From: Bimuria novae-zelandiae CBS 107.79
Taxonomy: Eukaryota > Ascomycota > Dothideomycetes > Pleosporales > Didymosphaeriaceae
Length of the DNA: 64,000 nucleotides
Direction: 5' to 3'
Assembly (NCBI GenBank): GCA_010015655.1
Contig: ML976658.1
Span: 201,787 to 265,786, forward strand
Part shown: one piece after another, positions 12,843 through 25,045 of the stretch
Layout of the letters: every line of letters begins with the position of its first letter
How positions within the stretch are numbered: the first letter of the stretch is position 1
Translations under genes and position numbers: made by a program
The notes under the pieces: generated by a model
The model's input: only the letters and a program-made list of their open reading frames with translations
What the model was told of the DNA's origin: nothing
Database searches by the model: none

Positions 12843-15320
12843 TTATACTAAGATTTCTTTACTTAGCTAGAAATAGTAATAAAATATTAAGTTAAACTAC
12901 TCGATCTACCTGCGCGCACGACTCGACAATAACTATTTTAAGGGATCTACTATATAACTACGCTAAGCTATTAGTTTATTATAAAGTATAATTACCTGCA
13001 ATAAGAGGTCCTAATACTACTAAGTAACGTACTACTTAAAAAAAGTTAAAAAACGCAGTTAAAAAATAGCACGCCGTAGCTAGCTAGGAGAGCTAATTAG
13101 CCTATCGCCCTTTACTTAACAAACGTGCTATATAGGCAACCTACTACTTACGTAAAGAGGGCTATAAGAGCCCTAGCCTCTATAAGAGAAGAACCTATCC
13201 CTACTAATTATTCTAAGTACTACCTGCTCGCCTTCTCCCTACTAGAAAACTAATAACTAGCTACTCTACCTGTAGTATTAATAAAATAGCACTAAAACAC
13301 CTATTTATAGCGTTAGTCTTAGAAAAGGAGATGCTGGGCAGCGCGTATAACCTATCCAAGCCCTTTATCTACTAAGAACACGAAATCCAGAGCTACGGCT
13401 CTATTACTAAGGAAAACCATAATTAAGACACTTCCCTAAAACTTGCTTATATCTAGTAAGGTATTAATAAGGACCTCTTGCAACCTCCCTAGCTACCTAC
13501 GTTTACTAGTAATAACCTAATCACTATAACGCTAGAGGCTGTAATTAAGCATTTTAGGCAGGAACTAGTAAAGATTACTATAAAGCTAGTTAGCTAGCTA
13601 CTTCTTTATAGTGTAGAGCGATAACAACTATATATATACCGCCAGATCGCTACTAATACCTTAGCTAAAGGCGAAGGGCTGCATGGAGTCCTCGTTTAAG
13701 CGCAGTAAAAGATAAACAGGTTAAAAGCCTAACTTGCTAAACAGGCTATAGCAGGCTTTATCCCTAATACACTAGTAACTTAATTTTATATAACTAAATT
13801 CTAAATTCTCCCTTAGACCCTAAGCTAGAGCGTCCCCTCCGCTAATAACCTGCTAAGCTCTAAGTCTAGTAAGCCTAATAACTTATATTTTTCGCGCTTA
13901 TTACTATTTAAGCCTATTACTTATCTACATACACGCTCTTTAGGCGCAAGCTAGCGCTTAGTTAAGTTCCTAAACCCTTCGCTACTCTTAGATAGCAAGA
14001 CAACTACGACCTTTAAGCACTAGAGGGCCTATATAGAGAATAAACTTTGGTCTAACCGCGATTAGTTTGTAAGAGAGACTTTAGAAGATACCTAAGAGCG
14101 TATTATAGTATATATAACTACACGCACAGGGGATCCCGCCCGTAACAAACTTATAACTTTAATTAGAGCTCTATAAGACGGTGGTAAACGCATTAATAGC
14201 AAATTTATAATAAATATAATAGAGTAAGCTTTTGGCGACCTACATAAGGAGAAGAAGGCCCGTTAGGCATTTATCTAATTACGCCTCTGCTCTATAGCTA
14301 AGTTTACTAGCTTCTAAGCAGACTTCTTCTACCTTATAACGTAGCGCAAGCTACCTGCTAACTAATAGGTTAAAAATTTTTATAAGAAGCTTATAAATTA
14401 ACTCTATATAAATATAGGCTATAATATTTGTCGCCTTAAAGATAATTACCTTAAGTTTATTAACATCGCCCGCGACCTCGCACGAGAGGCAGTAATTATA
14501 GACTCCTAGGTTATAGCGCGCGCTAAACGAGAATCTTAAAAGAAGGCTACTCCTACCTTAGCTACTAGGTCTTATAAGTACGCTTTAATACTAGCGTAGC
14601 CTCTTACTTACATATAGCTAACGCGCGCTGCCACTATAGCTCTAAGTAGTTAGCTTACCTGCTACTATTATAAAAAGTTAAGACACATTACTCGAGACTA
14701 CCTAAATAGCCCTATTAATTAGAAAGCGTTAGAGGCTAGCGATTTAGCACCGTAAGCTAATAAAAAAGTATATTATAAGGCTAAGGATGGAGGCTTCCTC
14801 TCTTCTAATAAGGAATTGGGAAAAGTATTACTCTAGGGGAAGTCTCCTTCCTAGAGAATCCTATAGGAGCTACTAGTATATAAGACCTCTTATTTAGCAA
14901 AAGTGCTTTTACTCTACCCTGCCGCATCTTAACGAACGGGCTAGTAATTAGGTTAAAGGCTCTTATTAATATAGGCGCAGGTAGCTACGTCCTAGTCTAC
15001 TTTAAACACCTCTATATAATTAAGAAGGGACTTAAGGCATTTATTAAAAGTATAGAAGCTATTCCCCTAGCTAAATATAATAGTTAACTAAACGGGCAGG
15101 TAAATAAGTACTTCTAGGCTAACCTAGTGCTAAATAGCTACCGCCTTTCTACTCACTTTATACCCTATAACACTAGTCGCCACGACCTTATAGTTAGCCG
15201 CAAGCTTCTCGAGGAAGCTAACGTCTAGATTAACTATAAGTAGTAGATACTTAAGTAGCTAGACATAATATAAATTAACTATAAACGAGATATTATTATC
15301 CCAACGCGGGGCATAGCTAC

Positions 15321-15765
15321 TGTTATGAGGTGCACTCGCTTGGTCCGATCCGGGTTAGGGCGGTAAGGTAATGAGGCGTCTCACGGGTTATTCAATGGTA
15401 CGAGTTGATGCGACAATTAAGCGCGGTTAAACAATCCAATCTTATAGCGAATAAGATAACTATCAGTCTGTATAGGAGAAGGTACTCGCACAGAAGATAT
15501 TTCAGTTGACTACAAGGAGCGTATAAAGGAAACCATCCTGTATATATATCCTCCTTGTCCCATAGAGTCCCATGGTATCCCATATCCTAACCTTGTGGGA
15601 TCCCATGGGATTTCCTGGGACGTCACGTGACCCTGGGTCACGTGGTCCCATAACATCCCATAGTCTTGGCGCCTGGGACAGCCTAGGACATTACGTAAGT
15701 CGGAGGTGGGGCCTGGTTGTCGTCATAAGGCCTGTCGTCCCACCGTCGACTTCTGGTCCGTAACA
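15321..15765. repeat. Solo family-2 LTR inserted in element 2
   Basis: 445 bp from TGTTATGAGG to CCGTAACA, flanked by a perfect 5-bp duplication GCTAC (15316-15320 and 15766-15770). No internal retroelement sequence remains, so it is the product of LTR-LTR recombination after insertion. It is visibly less AT-mutated than the family-2 LTRs of element 3 and is therefore the youngest event in this nest. The 63-codon open frames inside it are not genes. Confidence 0.9.
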
Positions 15766-18700
15766 GCTACAGGAATTAATCCTAAGCATTAGGCAGATAC
15801 TAACTAACGTAATAAGCTTATAGACGTAGCTATTATATAGCATATCTACCGCTTATCGCAGCAATCCCCTTAGCGTCGTACCTACCAAAAGAACCTAGCG
15901 AAGATAGAGGAGCAGCTCCGCTACTAAGCGCTGCTATTATAAGAGTAGTAGCTAACTCGCCCTAAACCTGTCTCTTATAAGGACCTCGCTAAGGCAGGCC
16001 TTAAGATTAACATTATAAGAGCCGCGATATTTATAATTAATACGCGTTAAAAAGAGATAGTTATTAGCTATATTAGTGTTTACAAAGTAGAGAAGCTAAT
16101 CTAAGACCGTAAGACGAAGCTAGGCTAGATAGACCTACTAAACCTAAATAAAGAACTCCGCTAGCTTTTTATAGAGAAGTTACTATTCCTAGGCTATACA
16201 GGCGCTACCCTAGCTTACTTTTTAAAGAAGGACTCTAACGTACTACCTTTACACTATAATAGCGTTAATTACAACATTAAGCTAACAGCGGATAACACAC
16301 TAATATTAAGCCTACTATATAGCATGTCTCTAGAGTAGTTATAGCTTATTAAGGATTACCTAAACAACCACCTCTAACGCGGCGTTATTACTTATAGTAA
16401 CGCGCCTTACGCCTTACTAGTACTATTTACTAAGAAGCCTAAAGGGGGGTAGCGATTTTATATTAACTATCGCAAGCTTAACGCTATTATAAAGAAAGAT
16501 ATCTATCTTATCCTACTTATTTAAGAGACCCTTGCGAGGTTCGCCCGTGCTAAGATATTTACTAAGCTAGACAAGGAAGCAGAGGACCTAACCACGTTTT
16601 ATATATACTATAGTAACTATAAGTATCGTATGCTCTTATTTAGTCTCTATAATAGACCTGCCACCTTCTAGCGATATATTAATAGGATACTATATGGCCT
16701 ACTTAACGACTTTTGCACAGCATATCTGGACAATATCCTTATCTACTTAGAGGATCCACTACACCATAAGGGGCATGTTACGTAGGTGCTTAAACGACTC
16801 CGCGACGCTGGTTTGTAAGCAGATATTAAGAAGAGTAAGTTTATAGTAACTAGGATAAAGTTCCTTAGCCTTATTATTAGCACTTAAGGCATTTAAAAGG
16901 ACCTAGAAAAGATTGCTGCTGTGTAGGACTAGCCTATGCCTATATTAGTTAAAAGCATATAGTTATTTTTAGGCTTTTATAACTTCTACTAAACCTTCCT
17001 TAAGGACTATAGACGTATTATTAGACTACTTATAAAGCTCCTTAAGAAGGGCGCCTAGCATGCCTTTAAAGAGCGAGAGCTTGTAGCCTTTTAGTAAGTT
17101 AAAGACCTTATACTATTAGATAATGTACTTGCTTACTACTCTCCCTATCGCGTTACACGCATAGAAATAAACGTAAGTAATAGTATTATTACTAGCGTAC
17201 TCTCTTAGCTATAGGACGACGGACTCTAGCGACCTATAGCCTTCTATTCTAAGATAATAAGCGACCCGTAGATGAACTATAATATACACGATAAAGAGAT
17301 ACTAGCCGTAATCTATAGCCTTAAAGAATAGAGATCTTAGCTTATTAGTCTATAGATAACTAAGCCCTTTAGCGCTATTACTAACTATTAAGCGCTAGAG
17401 TACTTCTCTACTAAGCGCGAGCTTACTCCTCGACAGATACGCTAGGCTATAATAGTAGCTAATTTTAACCTAAAGCTTACCTACTAACTAGGCACTACTA
17501 ACGTAGTGGCTAACGCGCTATTACGCAAGTAGGAGAAACTATAGACTTAAAAGAAGAAGGATAAGGTAGCTTGCATAAGGGTCTTCTTATAGGCTAAGTA
17601 GCTAGACGTTAACATAGTGTAAGAAGCTATAACCTAACTCGCTAACCTAGCTACTTTAGGATTATAAGGCCAGGAGCTTAAGATTGCTATAATAGACACC
17701 TTTCTAGCCTCTCCCTCTATAGAGGATCCTCATGCCCTCGTTAATTAGGTAATTAAGGTAAACTAGAATCACGATAGCCTACAAAAGCTACGGGAAAAAG
17801 CTCTATCTAATAACTAAGGACCGTAGAAGCTAAATAATTAAGATTTACTCTTATATAAAGATTGGCTAGTTATCCTAGCAGTTAACTTCCTACGCACCTA
17901 CTTAATCTAAGCCGCCTATACTACGTAGCTTACTGCTTACCTAGGAAAAAGGAAGACAGCGAAGCTACTTAGAGATTAGTACTATTAGCCAAATCTAGCG
18001 AAGGATGTGGACACCTATATCGCCGCCTATAAGGCTTATTAATAGAGTTATACGCCCCGCGACTGCACCCTAGGACTACTTAAGCTACTACTAATACTAA
18101 AGCAAGCATAGTAGGACGTTTTAATAGACTTTAAGTTATTCCTACCTAATAAGAAAGGGTACGATAACGCCTTTATTATGATTAACTACCTAAGTAAGCG
18201 CTGCTTCTTACTACCTTGCTATAAGACAACCACGGCGGAACAGGCTACAGATATGTACTATCGCTATATCTGGCGCGTGTACGGCCCACCCAAGTCTATT
18301 GTCTCTAATCGAGGCCCGCAGTTTATCTTAGCATTTATAAATAAGCTATACTAACTTATAGGCGTTAAATAAAAGCTCTTAACAGCTTATTATCCTTAGA
18401 CTAATAGTAATATAGAAATTATAAACTAGTACCTTAACCAGCGCCTTCGCCTATTTATTAATTACTACTAGGATAACTAGTCTGACCTACTACCCTGCAT
18501 AGACTGGGCTCAGGCTATACTGCCTTATGAGACTATAGGCCTCTCGCCGTACGAGATCAAGTTCGGACATTAGCCTACACACTACTAGGACTAGGAAGAG
18601 TAGTTAAAGACCTCGCCTATAGCCCGTAAGTAGATGTCCTAAGAGGAAGCGCAGAACTGCGTAAAGGTTTAATATAACGCTATAAAGCAGGCTATAGAGA

Positions 18701-19362
18701 TAGCTTAGAGAGGGATTATTTATGCCTAGAAGCAATAAGCACGTTAAGTAAATAAGAAGTAACGTAAGCTAGATTTTAGAGTAGGTAATTAAGTCTATAT
18801 CACGCTAAGAGGCTTTATAACTAACCAGCCTAGTTAAAAGCTTGACTAGTAGATATACAGCCCTACCTAATTATCGCTATAAAAGAACACTCTTACTAAG
18901 TTAAGCTTCTGCCGTACATGCACATGCACAATATCTTCTATATAAACTACCTATAAAAAGCCACTACAGACACACTGCCAGGTTAGATAGAGCCAGAAGA
19001 GGAGCTAATAGAGGTTAATAGCAACCTAGAATAGCAAGTAGAAGAGATCTTTAATAGCTATATTTACTAAGGACATTTATAATATAAAGTCTCCTAGACT
19101 ACCTATAATCCTAACCCTACCTGGTACAACGCCCGAGGCTTTGTTAGGGCACTATATAAGGTAAAGGAGTATTATAACGCATACCTAGACAAAGCGGGGC
19201 CGCTATTATAACTAGACATCTAGCTACAAGCGTATAAGGCTAGCACCTATTTAGAGATAATAGAGGAAGATAACAAAGCTACGGTTATACTAGTATAAGG
19301 TAAGACACGAAGGAGGTAATATAATAAACTTAGAGGACTACGCCCACCTTAGAGGGGGGTAA

Positions 19363-19631
19363 TATAATAGCCTAGCATGCTAGCAGGACACATGACCTCG
19401 CGTAAGAGGCGCGACTGCCTTACGCCTAGGTGCAGCTGCCTCACGCCTAGGCGCAGCTGCCCACGCACCCAGTGTAGTTATCTCGGATAGATAGATGTTC
19501 CGTGCCGAGCGGTAGCGCATAAAAGCGCCGCAGGCCTGTGTACCTATAGTCTCCTCATCTTAGTGTAGCTGAAATAGAGCCAACCTACCTTATCTACTCT
19601 CTTGATGCAGGAGCCTGTGCCCGTCCTTACA
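19363..19631 (+). repeat. Family-1 LTR, 3' LTR of element 2
   Basis: 269 bp, the same length as the 5' LTR. It follows the AGAGGGGGGT polypurine tract and ends CCCGTCCTTACA, directly abutting the second copy of the ACTTT duplication. Confidence 0.87.
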
Positions 19632-21720
19632 ACTTTTAAGTTAATAAGTGCTATAACACGATGCCTGTGTACTATAATATTCTTAATTAAGCGTTTCTTA
19701 ACTTAGTAAGTGTCTACTTAATAAGCCCTAATAATCGCACTATTACTAGTGTAGCCTGTTACTTAGTAATAATTTAGTTTTTTAAATCCTCTAACTAACT
19801 CTCTGTAGCCTCCTAGATCTAAGTCTTAACCTATACTAATTTTAAGATTTCTTAAAACTTATACTATTTATGTCGCTATTAATATAATACATAAGTCTTT
19901 TTAATTTTATTAAATTTATATACTCCTAGTATCCTATATTAAGGGTAATTTAAAGTAAGGTATTTATTCTGTGCTAATACACTATGTCCTAGGTAGCTAT
20001 TAAAAAAAGCTACCTTTTCTTACAGGCTTAGGTATGCAAAGCACTATACGTAACACTAGTTCTATAAGATTAATATATAATTCTTGTCTTTTCTTAGCTA
20101 TATATTCCCTATTCTCGTGTTAAGGTCTTAAGAGTCTAGGCCCTAGGGAACTAGCCTATTTTAAACTTTTACTATTAGTAAAGCTTGCAGTTATTATTAA
20201 AGTATTAGTACTATTTATTTTACTTATAGTACTTAGCCTAGTATGTAAAGAAGTGCTTATAGTAGTTATTAGATATATTATATTAATTCTTTTTTAGTTA
20301 ATAATAATCTAAGTCCCTTAAAAAATAAGTAGTTTTAACTTAAGTCTTAAAGTGCTATTAATAGTTTTTACGCGTATATTACCACTATTTAGCGCGTTTA
20401 TATTATTCTAGTATTATAACCTGGTGCAGGTAATACTCTAGGGGGCCCTATAGCTTCTTAGTAAGCCAATAGGCATCCCACGCGTGTGGTTCTTAGATAA
20501 CCACTTTTATCTTATATTAGGATAGATAGTGTAGCTTACTACTGCATATCTAATAGACGTTATTTATTAAATAGCTAAAGATATTATATTCCTGTAGGAC
20601 TTTTCGCTCCTCCGCCTACTTAGCTAGTAGTTTAAGGATATCTAATGTAAGGTCCATTTCCTTATCTTCCATCGGGATAAGGGTGGCTATTACTACGTGT
20701 AAGAGGCTAGTCGTGCTAACCTTAGTCTTTATTTTAAGGTAGTCCTATACGAAGTGGCCTTGTTCTCTGCACTAGAGGCAGGCTTTATTCTTAAATCTTC
20801 GCTCTTGCTCTTCCTATAAGATACTATCCTTGCCCTAGTAGCCCTTTTTTAGCTTATATAGCTGCTTCCCTTTGCTATTTTTATTTTTATACTAACAGAC
20901 TTTATTAATTATAATAATGTCCCTATTCTTATCCCTTGTTATAAGTTAGGTGCTAATTTCTTTTCTAAAAAGTAGTTAGGTGCTATGCTATTTTTCTATT
21001 TTTCGCTTATATAAGTAATTATCTACTTTAATAATATTATTTATAAACTTCTCTAAATTATCTACTTTTCCTTAGTAGACTAGTATATCCTTAACTATTT
21101 CTTTTAGCCTATTATAGTAGGTAATTATAGGTAGGACTTCTCCCTATTTATTAAGTTCTACTATAATTTATTTAAACTCTAAAATATAAAATACTACTAA
21201 TTTTCTTAAGGTAGGCGTTAAAGGCGTATTTTAGCTTAATACTCTTTATTATTTATACTAAATATTTCTTTTATAGCTTTATAAAAAGCCTTTTAGTCCT
21301 TAAGGGCATCCTTAGTAGTATCTAACTTATAACTCTTAAACTTGCTATACTTAAGAAAGTTATTAATTATTAGTCTAGCCTATATAGCTATCTTATCCTA
21401 TATATTTATGCAGGTAACTAGGATTTTATTTTATTTTATCTTAAACCTTTCTAGATTATAATAGATAAATAGTTTTATTTATATTAGGAACGTTCCCGAG
21501 TAACCCTTACTAGTATAAAGTTTAGGCTTAAAAACCTTTAATTAATACTTTATATCCTCTTATTTAATTATTTTTTTTACTTATCTTGTTAATAATTTCC
21601 TAAAGCTAGGCTATTTAAGCTACTTATTTAATAACTAGTTTTCTTAGCGTTTTTTTCTCTATTCGATAGGGCTAAGATTATTAAGCTAGGTCTTGCTATT
21701 ATACTATAAAATAGTTAAAG

Positions 21721-22164
21721 TATTATAGGACGCTCTTGCTTAGTCTAATCTAGGTTAAGGTAGTAAAGTAATAAGGTACTTTATAAATTATTTAGTAGTA
21801 TAAGTTAATACGACACTTAGCGCATGCTAGATAATTTAATTTTATAATAAATAAAATAATTATTAGTTTATATAGGAAAACGCACTCGTATAAATGATAT
21901 ATAAGTTAACTATAAGGAGCGTAGAAAGGAAATTATCCTATATATATACCCTCCTTATCTTATAGAGTCCCATGGTATCCCATATCCTATCCCCGTGGGA
22001 TCCCATGGGATATCCTGGGACGTCACGTGACTATGGTCACATGGTCCTATAATATCTTATAGTCTTGGCATCTGAGACAGCCTGGGAAGTTACGTAAGCC
22101 TAAGGTAGGGCCTAGTTATTGTTATAAGGCCCGTCGTCCCACCTTCGACTTCTGGATCGTAACA
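21721..22164 (-). repeat. Family-2 LTR, 5' LTR of element 3
   Basis: 444 bp ending GATCGTAACA and followed by the CTAAC target duplication. It carries the repeated TCCCATGG/GGGATCCCATGGGA palindromes and a CACGTGA box typical of this family. Confidence 0.85.
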
Positions 22165-22169
22165 CTAAC

Positions 22170-23640
22170 ACTAAGTTAAATAAAGACTATTAAGGCTTAT
22201 AGTAGCTTACAGGACTTATTTTATAATAATAACTTACTACGCTTATTATTAGCTACGCTAGCTAGCCTACCTCTAATATTTATATTCTTAAGAAAGCTTA
22301 AGCGCTAAATATTAGTTTTCATCTTTTAAATACACTTGAATTAAATAAAGTATTAAGAACTAATTAATAGTAACTTTTATTAGTCTTATATACTACTTAA
22401 AGAGTTAATAAGATTTAGAAAACTACCTTAGAAGTGTAGTAGCTTCTTTATTACGATGCCTATATATACTATCTTATGCCTTATAACGATAGCTATCGTT
22501 ACTCGTTCCTTTTGGGGATGTATGACGGCGTGGTATACAGCGACGTATATTACATAAACCTTATATATTATAGCTTAAGCGCTATAAGCTAAAGTCTACT
22601 ATTTATAATTAGCTTATAATAAAACTTTAGGCACTTTAGAACTAGTTTTATACTATAATTAATTTATAAAGCTAGAGCTTATAATACTATAGTTAAGTAA
22701 ATAGTAGACGCTATAGGCGCTAATTAAAAAACTTAAAAATAGTATCTATTAAAGCAATAATAACTAGAAGGAGCAGGTACGACATATATATAGAGAGGTT
22801 ATCCTACGCCCACAGAGCAGCAGAATAACAGACATAACTAAATAGCTATCCGAATAGAACCGCGCACACGCCAACGCTGTGTTCTTAAATCTTTTAAAGA
22901 TAAAGGGTACGCTACTAATATAGGATTTCCTACACTTAGTATTATAATATAACTATAAGTAGGCTTAGAAAGGCGTAGTAGTAACTCTATTTCTAGAAGG
23001 ATATACCCGCTGGCTCGCACAACTCAGCTAAATAACTAAGCACGTAGGCATGTACGCTACGCTTAGAGGGCGCACTCCTAATGCGAGCTATAAGTGCCTA
23101 TATAGAGTAAATAGCTAGCATTAATAGAAGCCTATAGAGTGTAATCTCGTTTAGTACGCGCTTTAAGGAAAAGCTTTTTATAAGCTTTATAATAAGCTTA
23201 TAAGTAAGCAGATTAGTAAAATTAAAAGCTAAATTTAAAAGAATTAGTAAAAGGTATTATTAATTAAGCTTAAGTATAAGGGGTAGGTAGTAGACCCTCC
23301 TCTAGTTTTTTTAAGAACTATTATAATATAAATTATAGTAAGCCTATAGGTAAGTAAGCCTTTACTGGCTAGATACTATAATTTTATAGCTACTTATTTT
23401 TTTTATATATGCAGGTACTCGGGCAGGTCACGTTATAAGTAAATAATTACATTTAAATATTTATTAAAGCTTTATAGTAGAAGTACGCTACTCTTCTTTT
23501 ATTTATCTTTTTTTTAATTATATATAAACTAATCACCCAGACTAATTACTTAGTGTGCTAGAGATCTAAGCTAGATACTATTTAAGCTATACGCGTAAGT
23601 TTGCCATCTTTTATATTTCAACTTACTACTTAACTTTTCT
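22170..23640 (+). other. RIP-mutated DNA with a transposase-like fragment and an unassigned decayed coding stretch
   Basis: About 100 bp at 22442-22550 match, in inverted orientation, the interior of the pogo-type element near 47.83-47.95 kb, so part of this is another pogo-type relic. Further right, 22560-23340 gives plus-strand translations broken mainly by TAG/TAA where glutamine or tryptophan codons would fit. I recognise no family in it. The 60-codon minus-strand frame at 22838-23020 is not convincing. Confidence 0.4.
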
Positions 23641-23649
23641 TACTATACT

Positions 23650-23857
23650 TTAAAAAGTAAAGGGTGTATTATAAAAGCTCGCTAGCTCTTAGCTAGAACT
23701 TTATTATATAAACCAGAATTAAGCTAAGTAGCTAAGTAGCTAAGTACGTAATCCCCTTAACTCTATAAATAGCTAGACGTCTTAGTAGAACTTCTACTCT
23801 TTAATAGACTTTGTTTACGAGCTTCCTAATCGTTGTGACTATGCGTCACAGGTTTTC
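23650..23857 (+). repeat. LTR-like repeat, copy 2 (related to 2411-2592)
   Basis: It shares the AATAGACTTTGTTTACGAGC segment and the upstream TATAAATAG box with 2411-2592 and ends GACTATGCGTCACA. It is more AT-mutated than copy 1. A solo LTR is likely but not proven. Confidence 0.4.
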
Positions 23858-25045
23858 TTTAACTATATTTACTCTTTTTTAGACCCCTTACATGTTCTAA
23901 TTATTGCTTATATTTACTATAACTATTTAGTCTTATAAGTTCTTATAAAATCTTTAAAGGTATAAGTTTTTAGAATTTATCAATTATGTTCCTTAGCTTC
24001 TATAGCGTAGTTATTAAAGTTAAAGTTAAAATTACGAAGCTTTTAGTTCCCTTATTATATTATAAGTAAATATTTACGCGCGATTTCTTCTACTAAGTAG
24101 ATATAAAAGTTATAGTTTAAGTAATAATCTAGGTATAAAATTCTCACTGTCGCCGCACGTCTTATTAGTTAACTTATAATATATTTAGGCATATAGTCTT
24201 ACTTGCTAAGGTAACTCCTTAGCAGCGATTTGTCTCTTACATAATATACTATATAAGTCTATATTAATTATACTACGTTGCTACCACACCTAACCCCAAA
24301 TAAAAGTGTTGGTATCTTTCTTAAAGCGTAGTAAAAAAGTTATGTCTACAAATTATATAAGTTAGCTTTGTTAGCTATATTAGTTATATACGTTTTTTAC
24401 CCATGTCTTAGCGTAAACACAAGATAGGGAACAGCTAAACTTAAACATTCTTAAGTGCTTCCTCACCGACAACGCCCACATTCCTCTTCCAGCCCCACCA
24501 ACAATCCCGCACCATCACAGGAAAGACTCACATATCCTGAACACGATGATCACGATCGTTGCCCGAATCGGCCCCATTGGATACAAGAGCCACTGTTTTC
24601 CATCAGAACAGTAACCCACTCCGTCTCTAACACGCACGCGAACGTTGGCAAGGTCTAGATTACCATAATCGTGATGATTCATAAAGCACACCTTCTACCT
24701 GACATGAGCACGCAACTTAATAACAGCGCGGTGGATTATACTGTTTGAAGGCATAGCGCCAGCAGGAGCAGTGTTGCGGAACACGAAATGTACTTCTGTG
24801 CATGTAAATAAAAGGGTGTCAGAGAAGTAGTCTCACAGTATACTACATTACTAACGCAAGCAAATCTGCCGCGAGAAGGAACACCAGAGCTCAGGCACTC
24901 TCTAACCACCCTTAATCTTCAGCACGAAATTTCCGCGCTTACAACCCCACAGTTCTTCCAGTCGTACACATTCTCATTAATACCCTCCCTCCCTCCCCAC
25001 CAATAAAAAACACTATCCTACACACCTCCTCATCCTCCCCCTTCC
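23858..25045. other. Transition from AT-rich block to gene island; no gene seen
   Basis: Up to about 24430 the sequence is TpA-rich and featureless. From about 24440 base composition becomes balanced and remains so to about 46.97 kb. The 67-codon frame at 24455-24658 has no recognisable domain and low-complexity content. 24900-25045 is probably the 3' untranslated region of the WW-domain gene. Confidence 0.5.

Larger units (their letters stand above)
12574..19631 (+). mobile_element. Gypsy LTR retrotransposon, near full length, nested in element 3 (element 2)
   Basis: 269-bp LTRs (12574-12842 and 19363-19631) are flanked by the perfect duplication ACTTT (12569-12573 and 19632-19636). Plus-strand remains in order: Gag with a zinc knuckle at about 14655-14710 (KKLRHITRD); protease at about 14970-15010 (GVGSYVLV); RT at about 16440-16760 (FYINYRKLN, catalytic box YLDN near 16721); RNase H at about 17270-17520 (ALEYFSTKRELTPRQIR); integrase core at about 18240-18340 (YIWRVYGPPKSIVSNRGPQF); then a polypurine tract AGAGGGGGGT. 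All frames hold many stops, so it is inactive. A solo LTR of family 2 is inserted at 15321-15765. Excluding that, the element is about 6.6 kb. Confidence 0.9.
8123..22164 (-). mobile_element. Gypsy chromovirus, minus strand, split by a nested element (element 3)
   Basis: Family-2 LTRs lie at 21721-22164 (5' LTR, reading minus) and 8123-8608 (3' LTR). A perfect 5-bp target duplication CTAAC sits at 8118-8122 and 22165-22169. On the minus strand the coding remains run in order: Gag zinc knuckle at about 20760-20800 (ACL-CREQGHF); RT at about 11820-11880 (KKDGRLRLYIDYK) with the catalytic motif reading YFNN at about 11500-11540; integrase-like sequence at about 10-10.7 kb (position inferred from order); and a chromodomain at about 9240-9300 (YKYLVK then EG). 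The chromodomain after integrase identifies it as a chromovirus. Tryptophan codons have become TAG, typical of RIP. Element 2 interrupts it between Gag and RT; removing that insert leaves about 7 kb. Confidence 0.87.

Noticed and set aside
15392..15763. Two 63-codon frames on opposite strands
   Set aside because: Both lie inside the solo LTR with its target duplication.
24455..24658. 67-codon frame at the left edge of the gene island
   Set aside because: No domain, low-complexity start, no splice partner found; possibly the eroded edge of something, but not supportable.
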